From contig NZ_PGUW01000022.1 in assembly GCF_002863565.1 (NCBI RefSeq), forward strand, positions 38,764 through 102,763: 64,000 nucleotides of DNA. Reading direction: 5' to 3'. A program made the translations under genes and the position numbers. Shown piece by piece: positions 27,296 to 36,366 of the stretch; positions within the stretch are counted from its first letter, which is position 1, and every line of letters starts with the position of its first letter. Below the pieces are notes generated by a model. That model saw nothing but the letters and a program-made list of their open reading frames with translations, searched no databases and was not told the origin of the DNA. This DNA is from Bacillus sp. V5-8f (lineage in GTDB: Bacteria; Bacillota; Bacilli; Bacillales; DSM-1321).

Positions 27296-28792
27296 ATGAA
27301 GCATATTAATCTAAATTCACTAATACAAGCATATGAAAATCTTGACGACGATTTTTTCAAACGTTATTTGGACATTTTTGGAATAGAATTTGATAAACAA
27401 GAAATTAAAGACCTATCTGTCTTATTGAAACTTCTTAAAACTAACGGTGTGCGCAACTTAGATAACTTTTTTATAGGTTATACTATTAATCAAATAAGTA
27501 AGCAATTCGATTTATTAAGGTTCGGTACGGATAGCATAGTGAATATCGAACTAAAAAGAAAAAGTACACCCAAGAAAATCGAAAAGCAACTTATTCAAAA
27601 TAGATATTATCTACAATTTTTAGAAAAAGCTGTACATACCTTTACCTTTGTATCTGAGACAGCAGACCTTTATAAGTATGACCAGACTGGCACACTTACT
27701 ACTACTACTTTAACAAACCTTGTCTCAATATTAGATTCTCAAAGCCTTGAAGATGTGGAAGATATACATAGCTTGTTTAAACCATCAAACTATCTAGTAT
27801 CTCCATTTAATTCAACAAACAAATTTATCCGTGGAGAATATTTTTTAACAGAACATCAAAATAATATAAAAAAAGATATTATTAACCTATTTTCAGCAAG
27901 TTCTGCTGAATTTGTCTCGGTAATAGGAAAGCCTGGTACAGGTAAGACATTACTTACATATGATTTAGCTAATCATTATATCAACAATAAGTTAAACGTC
28001 CTTATCGTTCATTGTGGTAAATTGAACGATGGTCATACCACTTTGCAAAATACTTACCAATGGAAAATACAGTCCATTAAACAATTTAGTGAAAATCCAA
28101 CACAACATAAATTCGATATTTTAATAGTTGATGAAGCACAACGACTACAACAATATCAATTAGATACAATCGAAATTATGGTAAATTCCTTACAAGCAAA
28201 GTGTATTTTCAGTTATGACCCTGCACAAATTTTTACAAAAGTTGAAGCTAATCGAAACATTGGTTATACTATCGAACAAAAATTAGTAACAAAGACTCAT
28301 CGCTTAACGGATAAAATCCGAACCAACAAGGAAATAGCTTCTTTTATTGTAAATCTTTTTGATTTAAGTAAAATCAACTCTAGCCAAACGTATAGAAATA
28401 TCAATGTTCACTTCTTTAACGATTACCTGTCCGCTAAAAATTATGCTGATAATCTCTCAATTAAAGGATGGGAAGTAATAAATTTCACTAATTCACTATA
28501 TTATAGAGTTTCCTATGACGGTTATCAAAGTACATTAAATAGGAACTCCCACGACGTTATTGGACAAGAATATGATAATGTAGCAGTTTTTATTGACGAA
28601 CATTTATATTACAATACAGATAAAAAGCTAGCAGCACGTAGTGTTCAGGGTGGAGCTTATGCGGTTGATAAAATGTTGTATCAAAATTTAACTAGAACTC
28701 GTGAAAAGCTAAATATCATTGTTATAAAAAATCATATAATGTTATTAGCTATCTTGGATATATTGTTTCCCAAAAGCAAAGTACAAGTATAG
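27296..28792 (+). CDS. Nuclease-helicase fusion, DUF2075-like
   Basis: A 498-aa protein. The N-terminal part contains FDLLRFGTDSIVNIELKRK, in which an Asp and the ExK pair resemble a PD-(D/E)xK nuclease core. A helicase-like ATPase follows with P-loop GKPGTGKT (near 213-220) and Walker B LIVDEAQRL. The C-terminal HDVIGQEYDNVAVFID and NLTRTREKLNI are DUF2075/SF1 motifs. ATG 27296 has GGAGG 8 bases upstream. The architecture recalls the single-protein phage-immunity enzyme Nhi of staphylococci; homology to it is inferred, not tested. Confidence 0.75.
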   Translation: MKHINLNSLIQAYENLDDDFFKRYLDIFGIEFDKQEIKDLSVLLKLLKTNGVRNLDNFFIGYTINQISKQFDLLRFGTDSIVNIELKRKSTPKKIEKQLIQNRYYLQFLEKAVHTFTFVSETADLYKYDQTGTLTTTTLTNLVSILDSQSLEDVEDIHSLFKPSNYLVSPFNSTNKFIRGEYFLTEHQNNIKKDIINLFSASSAEFVSVIGKPGTGKTLLTYDLANHYINNKLNVLIVHCGKLNDGHTTLQNTYQWKIQSIKQFSENPTQHKFDILIVDEAQRLQQYQLDTIEIMVNSLQAKCIFSYDPAQIFTKVEANRNIGYTIEQKLVTKTHRLTDKIRTNKEIASFIVNLFDLSKINSSQTYRNINVHFFNDYLSAKNYADNLSIKGWEVINFTNSLYYRVSYDGYQSTLNRNSHDVIGQEYDNVAVFIDEHLYYNTDKKLAARSVQGGAYAVDKMLYQNLTRTREKLNIIVIKNHIMLLAILDILFPKSKVQV

Positions 28793-28802
28793 GTACACTA
28801 TA

Positions 28803-28838
28803 GAGTTCAGGGTCAAATAACCTTGAACTCTATTTTAT
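28803..28838 (+). terminator. Terminator after nuclease-helicase gene
   Basis: GAGTTCAGGGT (28803-28813) pairs with ACCTTGAACTC (28820-28830) with one G-U, then a T-rich tail. Confidence 0.8.
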
Positions 28839-29102
28839 CGAAAATGTCACCACTTTATGTGCTACAAACATCGAATTATCTTCTAATTCTTTTCAGACCT
28901 ATTCACATTTATCTACATTGAAAAAGATGCTAATCCTTAACATTGTTTTGGAACATTACTCTTTATGCATAAAAGAAGATATGTGTATATTACTTTTATC
29001 GCCTTTCTAGTAATATTCGATTAGGAATCTTAGTAGTTATAATAAAAAAGCAGCTAAGCAGCTGAATTACTGTATTCTACACGTTTCTATTAATTAACCC
29101 TT

Positions 29103-29450
29103 TTAATTCTCTATCGACAAAATTTCATCCTTCTTCCGATGTATCATTCGATGACAATTCGAACAAGCTGGCATTAAATCTGTACTTGGATTTATCTTCA
29201 CTTCTTCTTTTATAGTGCTAAGCGGCTTAACATGATGAATTTCAATAAAGTCTTTACCATGCTCTCCATAGACATTCTGGAAGTTAAATCCACATCCTGC
29301 ACAATTTATCCCCTGTATTTGAATTACCTTTGCCCTATTTTAGGAATTATTCTCATATCGTTTACCATAATAGTAAGTGGTTTCCCCATCTTTATGATAT
29401 TCATCCTCGTCGGACTGTTCAGAATCAATATCCCCACTAGTAATCTTCAC
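29103..29450 (-). pseudogene. Decayed HNH endonuclease
   Basis: Reading on the minus strand gives DEDEYHKDGET, YYYGKRYENNS, a TAA stop, then in the same frame NRAKVIQIQG, CAGCGFNFQNVYGEHG, FIEIHHVKPLST and MPACSNCHRMIHR. These are the linker and full HNH domain of McrA-like restriction endonucleases, with a Lys codon changed to TAA. Two more broken coding fragments lie upstream to about 29800 (for example IEPLWGSKSQTYTYLV and RPNSNPWQKDSYQVL), of unknown origin. Confidence 0.7.
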
Positions 29451-29910
29451 TATTAAACTCTTTTTAATAATCTTCAAACAAACCTGATAAAACTTGATAC
29501 GAATCTTTCTGCCAGGGATTTGAATTTGGTCTGTCTTGTTTATAGTGAATCAAAGTAACATCTTCGATTACTATCAAAGGATTTAATTGATGCAGCAACT
29601 TCACTCCTTCTCTTTTTGCTTCGGTTAATATATTTTATTATCTTCACTCTTAACTTCTTTCTGATATACCACCTTAGAATCTTCTAGTAGATTCACTAGG
29701 TATGTGTATGTTTGACTTTTAGAACCCCATAATGGTTCAATTTTAAAAATAATTAAATAATACTGAGTTTCATTTCCAATTATGTACTTTTATTATTTAA
29801 ATCTTTCTTAAATAATGTATGGTCAAAAATGCATTATCAATTACTTCAAAAAAAAAACAAAGCATAGAATGAATCAACTTTACCACAAATCTATCCTAAC
29901 AATCCAAAAC

Positions 29911-29997
29911 AAAAAGGACCAAATGTTGTACTGAACCCCAAAAGTTAGATTTTATGGTCTAACTTTCGGGGTGCGCATCATGTAACAGGTCCTTTTT
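29911..29997. repeat. Nested inverted repeats, possible IS3-type end in a terminator
   Basis: Outer arms AAAAAGGACC (29911-29920) / GGTCCTTTTT (29988-29997) form a terminator for the secreted-protein gene. Inside lies CCCCAAAAGTTAGA (29936-29949) / TCTAACTTTCGGGG (29958-29971), preceded by TGTACTGAA. The inner sequence resembles IS3/IS150-family terminal repeats. It may be an IS end relic or a MITE inside the terminator loop. Confidence 0.45.
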
Positions 29998-30006
29998 TGA
30001 AAAATG

Positions 30007-30936
30007 TTATTTAACTACATTTACATATACGGTTTTATTGAAATTATAATCTAATTGCATGTCTATTGTTACTTTCCCAGGACTGACCGCTTTGAGAACC
30101 CCTGATTGATTTTTCAATGGTCCTTGTTTCCAAAAAGAGTTCCAAAATCTCAAGTCGTAAAAACTCTTATCTGTCTTGTTTTTACGAACTATGGATAAAG
30201 TGTCTCCTACTTTCATCGTAATGCTACTCTTTGCCGAAATAACCGACTTACCTTTGATTTTTTCTACTGTGATGCTGTGTTTTGCACCTGAAGCGATAGC
30301 GAGGTCATCTGCACCAGTTCCTTGCGAGCGAACGAACTTACCTGACTTGTACACATACTTATCCTTCACAAATGCTAAGGAGCTGACAAAATATAATTGT
30401 TTGTTTTTTATAATAGCATTTCCGTCTTGGAACGAATTTTCTCCCGTTGTAATTAACGGTTTAATTTTCTTTCCATCTGTAGAACCGTATACTATGGGTG
30501 TTAAGTCAAATCGACTTCCCCAAACATAACCTACAACCATCTGTTCCTTTTTATTATCAATTAATTTGCCCTTTGTAATAATGGATAAAGGTCTATAGTT
30601 ATAGATTTGATAGGAACTAGCAAATGAATTGATAATACTCCATTTCTTTGTTGAAGGGTTATATTGATATACTTGTAGCAAACTCTTATCAATCAAAGTA
30701 GTTCCCTTTTCATACCCGTAACTAGAGACCACAATTTCTGGTACACTCTTTCCTGTGAAGTAGACAAAATCTGCTTGATGAAAAACATAACCTGGTATTT
30801 TTCTTTGTTTAACTGCTGCTAACTGCTTATTTACCATTGTTTGAACACTACTAGCAGCAGATGCTTCTGAGTGCTCTTGTAATGGTGTAACCAAAGAAAA
30901 GAGTAATAAAATAGCTAATAAAACTTTCTTCAACAA
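30007..30936 (-). CDS. Secreted protein with C-terminal Ig-like region, function unknown
   Basis: A 309-aa exported protein. The signal peptide MLKKVLLAILLLFSLVTPLQ runs to a likely cleavage near SEASAAS. The middle part (PEIVVSSYGYEKGTTL, LLQVYQYNPSTKKW) resembles extracellular repeat-type beta proteins. The last 80 residues (SITMKVGDTLSIVRK ... AVSPGKVTIDMQL) look like a Big/Ig-like domain. The start is TTG 30936 (or TTG 30933) after GGGAGG. No enzyme motif is seen. Confidence 0.7.
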   Translation of the reverse strand: MLKKVLLAILLLFSLVTPLQEHSEASAASSVQTMVNKQLAAVKQRKIPGYVFHQADFVYFTGKSVPEIVVSSYGYEKGTTLIDKSLLQVYQYNPSTKKWSIINSFASSYQIYNYRPLSIITKGKLIDNKKEQMVVGYVWGSRFDLTPIVYGSTDGKKIKPLITTGENSFQDGNAIIKNKQLYFVSSLAFVKDKYVYKSGKFVRSQGTGADDLAIASGAKHSITVEKIKGKSVISAKSSITMKVGDTLSIVRKNKTDKSFYDLRFWNSFWKQGPLKNQSGVLKAVSPGKVTIDMQLDYNFNKTVYVNVVK

Positions 30937-31258
30937 ATTGACCTCCCATATTTTGTTAATATATTTTTACGTTTTGAAATCTCCGTTAGGTCGTCTTCAA
31001 GTTTTTCGAGAAAAAGCTTCTTATACAATTCTTTATATTCGTCTATGAACTTTACTGCCGTACTTTTGTCTACCACATCAACGAGAATGTGAGTACACTA
31101 ATGTTTATTTTCGCTATTTTTTTGTGGCATGATTCGTAAAGTCACCCATTCGTCAATGCTTATCTTACCCGACACTTCTTCGATTATCTCACTACCTCTT
31201 TCTTGGAAACAGGATTCCGCATATTCCTCTTCTATAAGTTGTTTTAATTTATGATAAG
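30930..31258 (-). pseudogene. Interrupted hypothetical gene
   Basis: Minus-strand reading gives LKQLIEEEYAESCFQERG, ISIDEWVTLRIMPQKN, then an in-frame TAG (31100-31098), then HILVDVVDKSTAVKFIDEY and a charged helical end overlapping the start of the secreted-protein gene. The protein pattern on both sides of the stop suggests a recently inactivated small gene. Family unknown. Confidence 0.5.
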
Positions 31259-31346
31259 GTTACCGCAATGTATCTAAACACAAAATATCTTTTGACCACA
31301 AAATATACATCAGTATATAATGCAATGCCACTCTTTCGCGAAGTGG

Positions 31347-31958
31347 CTATTTTTCCCCAGTATTCTGTTGTAAGTATTCCATTAGTTCTATATAAACATT
31401 ATGGGATGATTCCAAAACCCTTTCCATACTTTTTTGTCTTGAAGATTTACGTTTTCCATTGCCAAATATCGAGTTTATATAACCATTGAAAACCTCTTCA
31501 GCTTCAACATCAGTTCTTAAAAGTACATTTATATCAATTTCGATACTCTTACTATGTACTAGTGTATTTCTTACATCGATTAAATCTTTTATACTTTGAT
31601 ACAGTTTTCTATCAGTAGGAAACTTGTTTCCCGAAGCTTCATTAAAAAAAGTAACTAACTTTTCCCTAATACTCTCCCTTTCTAACTCCATAAATCTACT
31701 TTTTCCGAGATAAACAAGACCATACTCATTTATTAAACCCTCAATAGACATAACTAAAAATACTACTGTTATTATTGCGTATTTAGTCTTGTCACTATAC
31801 AGAGAGAAATACTGCTCATTTTCATCTTTAGTGTGAGATAATAAGTCCCATTGTTTATTATTATCTGTTAATAAGTTGTATTTCTTAGAGGTGTATTTAT
31901 ACTTTTCGAAATGCTCATTTGCTATTGAGTACAATAACTTATGAATAGCTGTATGCAA
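31347..31958 (-). CDS. HEPN-like hypothetical protein
   Basis: A 203-aa helical protein. The motif LIDVRNTLVHSKSI fits the R-N-x(3)-H active-site pattern of HEPN ribonuclease domains, and the preceding hydrophobic helix (YAIITVVFLVMSIEGLINEY) is where HEPN proteins have their first core helices. The start is TTG 31958, supported by AGGAGGTG about 8 bases upstream. HEPN proteins are common toxins or defence effectors; no antitoxin partner is visible beside it. Confidence 0.6.
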   Translation of the reverse strand: MHTAIHKLLYSIANEHFEKYKYTSKKYNLLTDNNKQWDLLSHTKDENEQYFSLYSDKTKYAIITVVFLVMSIEGLINEYGLVYLGKSRFMELERESIREKLVTFFNEASGNKFPTDRKLYQSIKDLIDVRNTLVHSKSIEIDINVLLRTDVEAEEVFNGYINSIFGNGKRKSSRQKSMERVLESSHNVYIELMEYLQQNTGEK

Positions 31959-32194
31959 TAATAAAACACCTCCTAAAAAGTTTAGAAAACTTATATCTAA
32001 TTATATCATTTATTGGTATCGTTCCTAATTTTGGTGTGAGTTGGGCTGTAGAATACATTCTTTTTTGATACTATTTTCAATAAAAAGAGACCACTTCAAA
32101 ACAAAGTGGTAAGAGATTACATAGTTTAGCTATTATCCATTCAATCTGAAAATAACTGCGAAAGGACAGGCTTCTGGTAGAATAGTAACCATAT

Positions 32195-33250
32195 TTATTG
32201 TTTAAACATATTTAAATACCGCTCAATTTCCGATTTTTCTACATGCCATTTTAAATTATTTTTAGTACCCTTTATACTCCCCTTATTTATCAAGTTTCTT
32301 ATCTTATCTGCATTGAAAGAATGGGAAGTGTATTTCTCAAGTATTTTAGCTGTCTGTGTTGTGTTTAACAAATAGTTATCTATATAATTTTCCAACTTTA
32401 ATTCTTCTAAATTCCTCCATTCTGATATTTTTCGTTTTTCTTCGTTGTTTGAGTTTTCTTCCCCAATAATACGATTTATTTCTTCAACTATCCCTACCTC
32501 ATCTTTTCTGATATCAATGTATTTTTCTGATTGAGAAAAATGGTAATAGTAATTTTCAATATCAATAGGAAAATGAATATGAGATTGATTTTCATCAAGA
32601 ATTGACACGACCTGATAAGGGTCTAGTTCTCCGGCTTTACTATATGTTTGTATTTTATCTGAAAAAAAATGTGTAGAGTAACTTGGTGTTGGACTGTCAC
32701 CACTTAACTCTCTTAACTTGTTAAATGCTTGCCATTTTATAAACTGATGTAACTCACTTCCTCCTCCATCTGAGTAATAAGGATAATCATTAAATATTGG
32801 TAGAGGTACACTTTCATAATGAATTTCTTTTACGATTATTGCACCCAAATTAATTAATGCTGTTATCGTATACCAAGCAGTAGGTAGTGTATTATTCCAC
32901 CAGCCCCCACGACTTTTTAAAATTGTTTCAACATTATTGACTGTCCATTTTTTTTTACCAGCTAAAGCAATTCTTAAATCATCCACATCAGATAGGTACG
33001 AGTCTTGATAATCACGACTTTTTTTATAAGTTTCAGTCTTCTCAAACCTATAGATAAAATCTTCACATTCCTCTTCATTATTGAGAGTTATGCTGAATCT
33101 TACACTGTACAATTGGATGGCGTTAATTTCGATATTTGAAACACCATACTCATTAAATTCCTGCAAAAGGATTTCAATGTTTTCTTTTCTCTTTGGGTCG
33201 GACAAATAACCAACATCGTAATAATAATCTACCCTCAATGGATTAAACAT
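32195..33250 (-). CDS. Hypothetical protein with C-terminal excisionase-like HTH
   Basis: A 351-aa protein. The last ~70 residues (LNTTQTAKIL, IRNLINKGSIKGTK, HVEKSEIERYLN) follow the helix-turn-helix pattern of excisionase/MerR-like DNA-binding domains. The N-terminal 280 residues match nothing I know. ATG 33250 (GAGGG 5 bases upstream) is chosen over GTG 33262. It is flanked by long non-coding stretches. Confidence 0.6.
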   Translation of the reverse strand: MFNPLRVDYYYDVGYLSDPKRKENIEILLQEFNEYGVSNIEINAIQLYSVRFSITLNNEEECEDFIYRFEKTETYKKSRDYQDSYLSDVDDLRIALAGKKKWTVNNVETILKSRGGWWNNTLPTAWYTITALINLGAIIVKEIHYESVPLPIFNDYPYYSDGGGSELHQFIKWQAFNKLRELSGDSPTPSYSTHFFSDKIQTYSKAGELDPYQVVSILDENQSHIHFPIDIENYYYHFSQSEKYIDIRKDEVGIVEEINRIIGEENSNNEEKRKISEWRNLEELKLENYIDNYLLNTTQTAKILEKYTSHSFNADKIRNLINKGSIKGTKNNLKWHVEKSEIERYLNMFKQ

Positions 33251-33262
33251 AAAATCCCTCAC

Positions 33263-34285
33263 TATCTTCTAATATATGTTATTGTAACATTTTCCATTTT
33301 TTGATAACACTGTCTTTTAAATGTTATTTAAAGTCGAAATTCAGACGACAAACAGCTATCGTAATTGCTTCGTTATAAAGTTGGTGACAAAAAGATATTT
33401 GCTTATTTTCTTAGGTGTCACTTTAAAAATACTTTATTGAACATCCGTTCCGTTATAAAACTTAAAAACATGGGGTATATTAGGATTTTTATTAATCGAA
33501 TCGCAGATTTACCTAAGGTTGTTAGAGGATAGAACGGATTGAAACAGTAGAGTAGATTTTAACTACCTCTCCGCAATCAATCATTGGAATGTACAGTTGA
33601 AAACGTAGATTTACAAAGGTATTTAATAAAATGAAGGTAACAGAAATTGAGAAAGTTGTAGGGTTTTCTATGTTGGTTAATCATATTGGAGAAAAAGAAC
33701 TTATAGGTAATGGACACTATAAGGGTGGGACACACAGAAATAGAAAAGAACTTTATCAACAATTACCCTTAATAATTACAAAAGGGTGATATAAACTGTA
33801 ATTAATTTAATCAACATTCGATTTTAGGCTCGATATGTTTTAAAAAACTCACTATTCATAGTGAGTGAAAATGTATATATAAAATTATACTTTTATCAGA
33901 CAAACAATCTATATAATGAGGAACTTAGAGGACTTAGTAGATTTTGTCCTGCATCGCAATCATGGTGTGAAATGTAGTTAACAATTAGAAAAATAAATGT
34001 TTTGGTTAGATTACAACATTTTTTAACAGAGAAGTTATGGTAACCTCATTAACATTCAAATTACATTTTTCTATCGCTATCGCATTATATTAACAAGCTT
34101 GCAGGGCTATATATGATTTAAGCCATCCTTCTTGTATGCAGTGCTATTAACGTCATAAACATGTCCGTTTAAAAGCTGGAAGCGAAGCGACCACATAAAT
34201 GGTACGCAAGCACAAAAAATGTTTTATACTATCTTTGTTCAAAAATACTAGATTCAATTTGCCGTTTACTTTCATAAATTAAACC
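33263..34285. other. Gene-poor stretch with small remnant frames
   Basis: About 1 kb without a convincing gene. A 52-codon plus-strand frame at 33631-33789 (MKVTEIEKVVGFSMLVNH start) lacks a ribosome site. A related frame (VENVDLQRYLIK) ends just before it in another phase, suggesting a broken gene. The rest is AT-rich. Confidence 0.4.
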
Positions 34286-34389
34286 TTGGGGGTGCTACCA
34301 CAAACATTTCACTAAATTTGTGGCAAAACCCGCCACAAATTATAGCGAAACGCCGTCGATGCACCACCCCCAAACCCCCTCACATCGAC
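34286..34389. repeat. Clustered inverted repeats, origin-like structure
   Basis: Three inverted repeats in about 100 bases. The outer is TTGGGGGTG (34286-34294) / CACCCCCAA (34365-34373). Inside is a perfect 10-bp hairpin AATTTGTGGC (34315-34324) / GCCACAAATT (34332-34341). Overlapping is GTCGATG (34355-34361) / CATCGAC (34383-34389). The strand-biased C tract and multiple stems are like oriT or single-strand origin regions. It lies just 3' of a two-gene unit of possible replication role. Confidence 0.45.
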
Positions 34390-34497
34390 TACTTGTAACA
34401 GTAGACGTAAATGGAGTGTTCAATTAATTTGTACACAACCCACTCAAGTAAATAATTAATAAAAGGGTATGGGATGTGTACGAAATGATTTATTATT

Positions 34498-35583
34498 CTA
34501 CTCAAAATCCCATTCTGATTCGACACCGTAGTCGAAAAATTCGTTTTGAGATATTCTTGCCATCTCCTCACGTAATAATTCTTCTAATCCATCAACTTTT
34601 ATATTGTCTTTCAAAATGACTGATAATAACTTCAACGTGTGCATAAGATAAAATTTTTTCCAAAAGGAGTCTGTGTTATTGAAGCCAACTTTATTCTGTC
34701 TATCCTTTGATAATTTAATGAATTTCTGGAAATACGCCTGCTCAAATTCTTCTCTAGGCACTTCCCTTTCAATTTTGTTATCTTCAATTATTACTCCTAT
34801 CCGTTCGTACATATAGCTTATATAGAATTCCTTAGCCATTTGTTCATCTACTACTCTAATGATGTTTTCCATATGATTATTTCTATGCTTGCTATGATAA
34901 GACAAAATATAATGTCTATAGTCAACACCCATCGATTCTACTAAATTCTTTTTGAAAGCCTTCGCTTTATCATAGTCATATTCGTTAACTTCCTCATGCT
35001 TACCATCAATAGTTTTAAAAATATAGACCGAAAATATATTTATTCTCCCTTCTGTTTGAAGACGATTAAAAGAATTATGCACCAGTTGTTTATTACGATT
35101 CCTGAAATCATTCAAAAATTCACTCACGACTTCCTTTGGATTATGGAGTTGACCAAAATGCAGCTTTTTTATTTCCTCAATATACAATTTATCTGCAAGG
35201 GGTTGTGGTTGTAGTAATTTAAACTCTTCTCCCCACTTTCTATATGATTTAGAATCCCCTGCACCATTTAATACAAGATGGTTGAAAAAGTATTCTTTGA
35301 TAGTTTCATCATCTTTTGTTGGAACAGTACCTTTGTAATTGAATTCTCTTTCTGTCAGTTCGTCCTTTTCATCTGTAAGAATGTACCTTCTTTTTTTACC
35401 TCTGCCTTCCACTTTTACATTATGGTAAATTGTTTCTAGTTTACTAACCAATGCATCCATTGTTCGAGTAGGATTCAAGCATCCTCGTGATTTCCAAACC
35501 GCTGTTTTAAATTCAGAGCCATCATAACCATGGTGAATTGTAATATTTATTGCTTCTTCCTCTGAAAAGTTATTTCTTTGCAT
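34498..35583 (-). CDS. Hypothetical protein, possible element replication or regulatory function
   Basis: A 361-aa soluble, highly charged helical protein without a recognised motif. ATG 35583 follows a strong GGGGGGAGG site. It is the second gene of a two-gene unit behind an HTH protein, and its stop is 108 bases from a cluster of inverted repeats. A replication-initiator-like role is only a guess from this layout. Confidence 0.55.
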   Translation of the reverse strand: MQRNNFSEEEAINITIHHGYDGSEFKTAVWKSRGCLNPTRTMDALVSKLETIYHNVKVEGRGKKRRYILTDEKDELTEREFNYKGTVPTKDDETIKEYFFNHLVLNGAGDSKSYRKWGEEFKLLQPQPLADKLYIEEIKKLHFGQLHNPKEVVSEFLNDFRNRNKQLVHNSFNRLQTEGRINIFSVYIFKTIDGKHEEVNEYDYDKAKAFKKNLVESMGVDYRHYILSYHSKHRNNHMENIIRVVDEQMAKEFYISYMYERIGVIIEDNKIEREVPREEFEQAYFQKFIKLSKDRQNKVGFNNTDSFWKKFYLMHTLKLLSVILKDNIKVDGLEELLREEMARISQNEFFDYGVESEWDFE

Positions 35584-35631
35584 TTTCCTCCCCCCTTCTT
35601 GTAATTGACTTCCATGAATTTTTATACACAA

Positions 35632-36219
35632 TTATCCATTTCTCATTTTTTCATTTAGAACATCCAAAAAGGGAGTTAAATCTACTACAGTATCAGACCT
35701 TGTAATTAAGTTGAGCAAATCTTGAAGTAATGTTATATGTTCATTACTACCTTGGTTAAACAGTTTATTTATGTTTTTTAACACATTAAAATATAAGTCT
35801 TGTTGCTCACCATGTTCAAATCCTTCTAATTCTATTGTTAAGAAAGAATCTGCTTTCTTTAGTTCCAATTTCCTCTTCTGCATTTCTAAAATGTAATGCT
35901 TTTGCCATTCATGTGGGTCATTGTAGTATTCTATTCCATAAAAGTCATCTTCCTTAACCACTGTATCTTTTTCGGATAGGTGATTAATATAAGCTAATTC
36001 AATATCATAGGTATCAATTTTATCAATATTCTTTTGGAATAGTTCTTTATTTAGATATTTAAATTCTGATATTTGGTGTAGTTGTTCCAAACGTTGAGCA
36101 GGAATCTTTCTCTTCTGTTTTATCCAATCGTAAACAGTTTGTCTGCTTACACCAATTTCACTCGCTAACTGATTAGCATTTTTGTTAAACACCTCTAATA
36201 TTTTCTCCAATCCAATCAT
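35632..36219 (-). CDS. HTH DNA-binding protein (XRE/Cro-like N terminus)
   Basis: A 195-aa protein. The N-terminal helix-turn-helix (about 1-50: ANQLASEIGVSRQTVYDWIK, then KIPAQRLEQLHQIS) is of Cro/XRE type. The C-terminal 145 residues are helical and unassigned. AGGAGGG lies 8 bases before the ATG. The gene sits directly behind two palindromes that overlap its promoter, so it probably represses itself. It probably shares a transcript with the downstream gene. Confidence 0.75.
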   Translation of the reverse strand: MIGLEKILEVFNKNANQLASEIGVSRQTVYDWIKQKRKIPAQRLEQLHQISEFKYLNKELFQKNIDKIDTYDIELAYINHLSEKDTVVKEDDFYGIEYYNDPHEWQKHYILEMQKRKLELKKADSFLTIELEGFEHGEQQDLYFNVLKNINKLFNQGSNEHITLLQDLLNLITRSDTVVDLTPFLDVLNEKMRNG

Positions 36220-36250
36220 CTTTTTGTCCCTCCTATATTATCAACAAATT

Positions 36251-36307
36251 GACTTACTATTGTAAGTCGTTATCTCTTTTATATCATGACTTACATATGG
36301 AAGTCAA
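36251..36307 (-). promoter_or_regulatory. Promoter with twin GACTTAC palindromes
   Basis: On the minus strand, TTGACT (36307-36302), 18 bases, TATAAA (36283-36278) forms a promoter. The palindrome GACTTAC-TATT-GTAAGTC (36251-36268) lies just downstream. A second, imperfect one, GACTTAC-ATAT-GGAAGTC (36288-36305), overlaps the -35 box and spacer. Centres are 37 bases apart. This is a typical autorepressor operator pair for the HTH gene. Confidence 0.75.
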
Positions 36308-36328
36308 ATAATAAAAAAAAAAAAAAAA

Positions 36329-36350
36329 AGAGAAGCTTTTTTGCTTCTCT
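36329..36350 (-). terminator. Terminator after the zinc-ribbon nuclease gene
   Basis: AGAGAAGC / GCTTCTCT hairpin followed on the minus strand by a very long T run (the poly-A at 36312-36329). Confidence 0.85.
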
Positions 36351-36366
36351 AAGATATATTCAGCTG

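Noticed and set aside
34389..34571. 60-codon minus-strand frame
   Set aside because: It overlaps the 3' end of the better supported gene at 34498-35583 in another frame.
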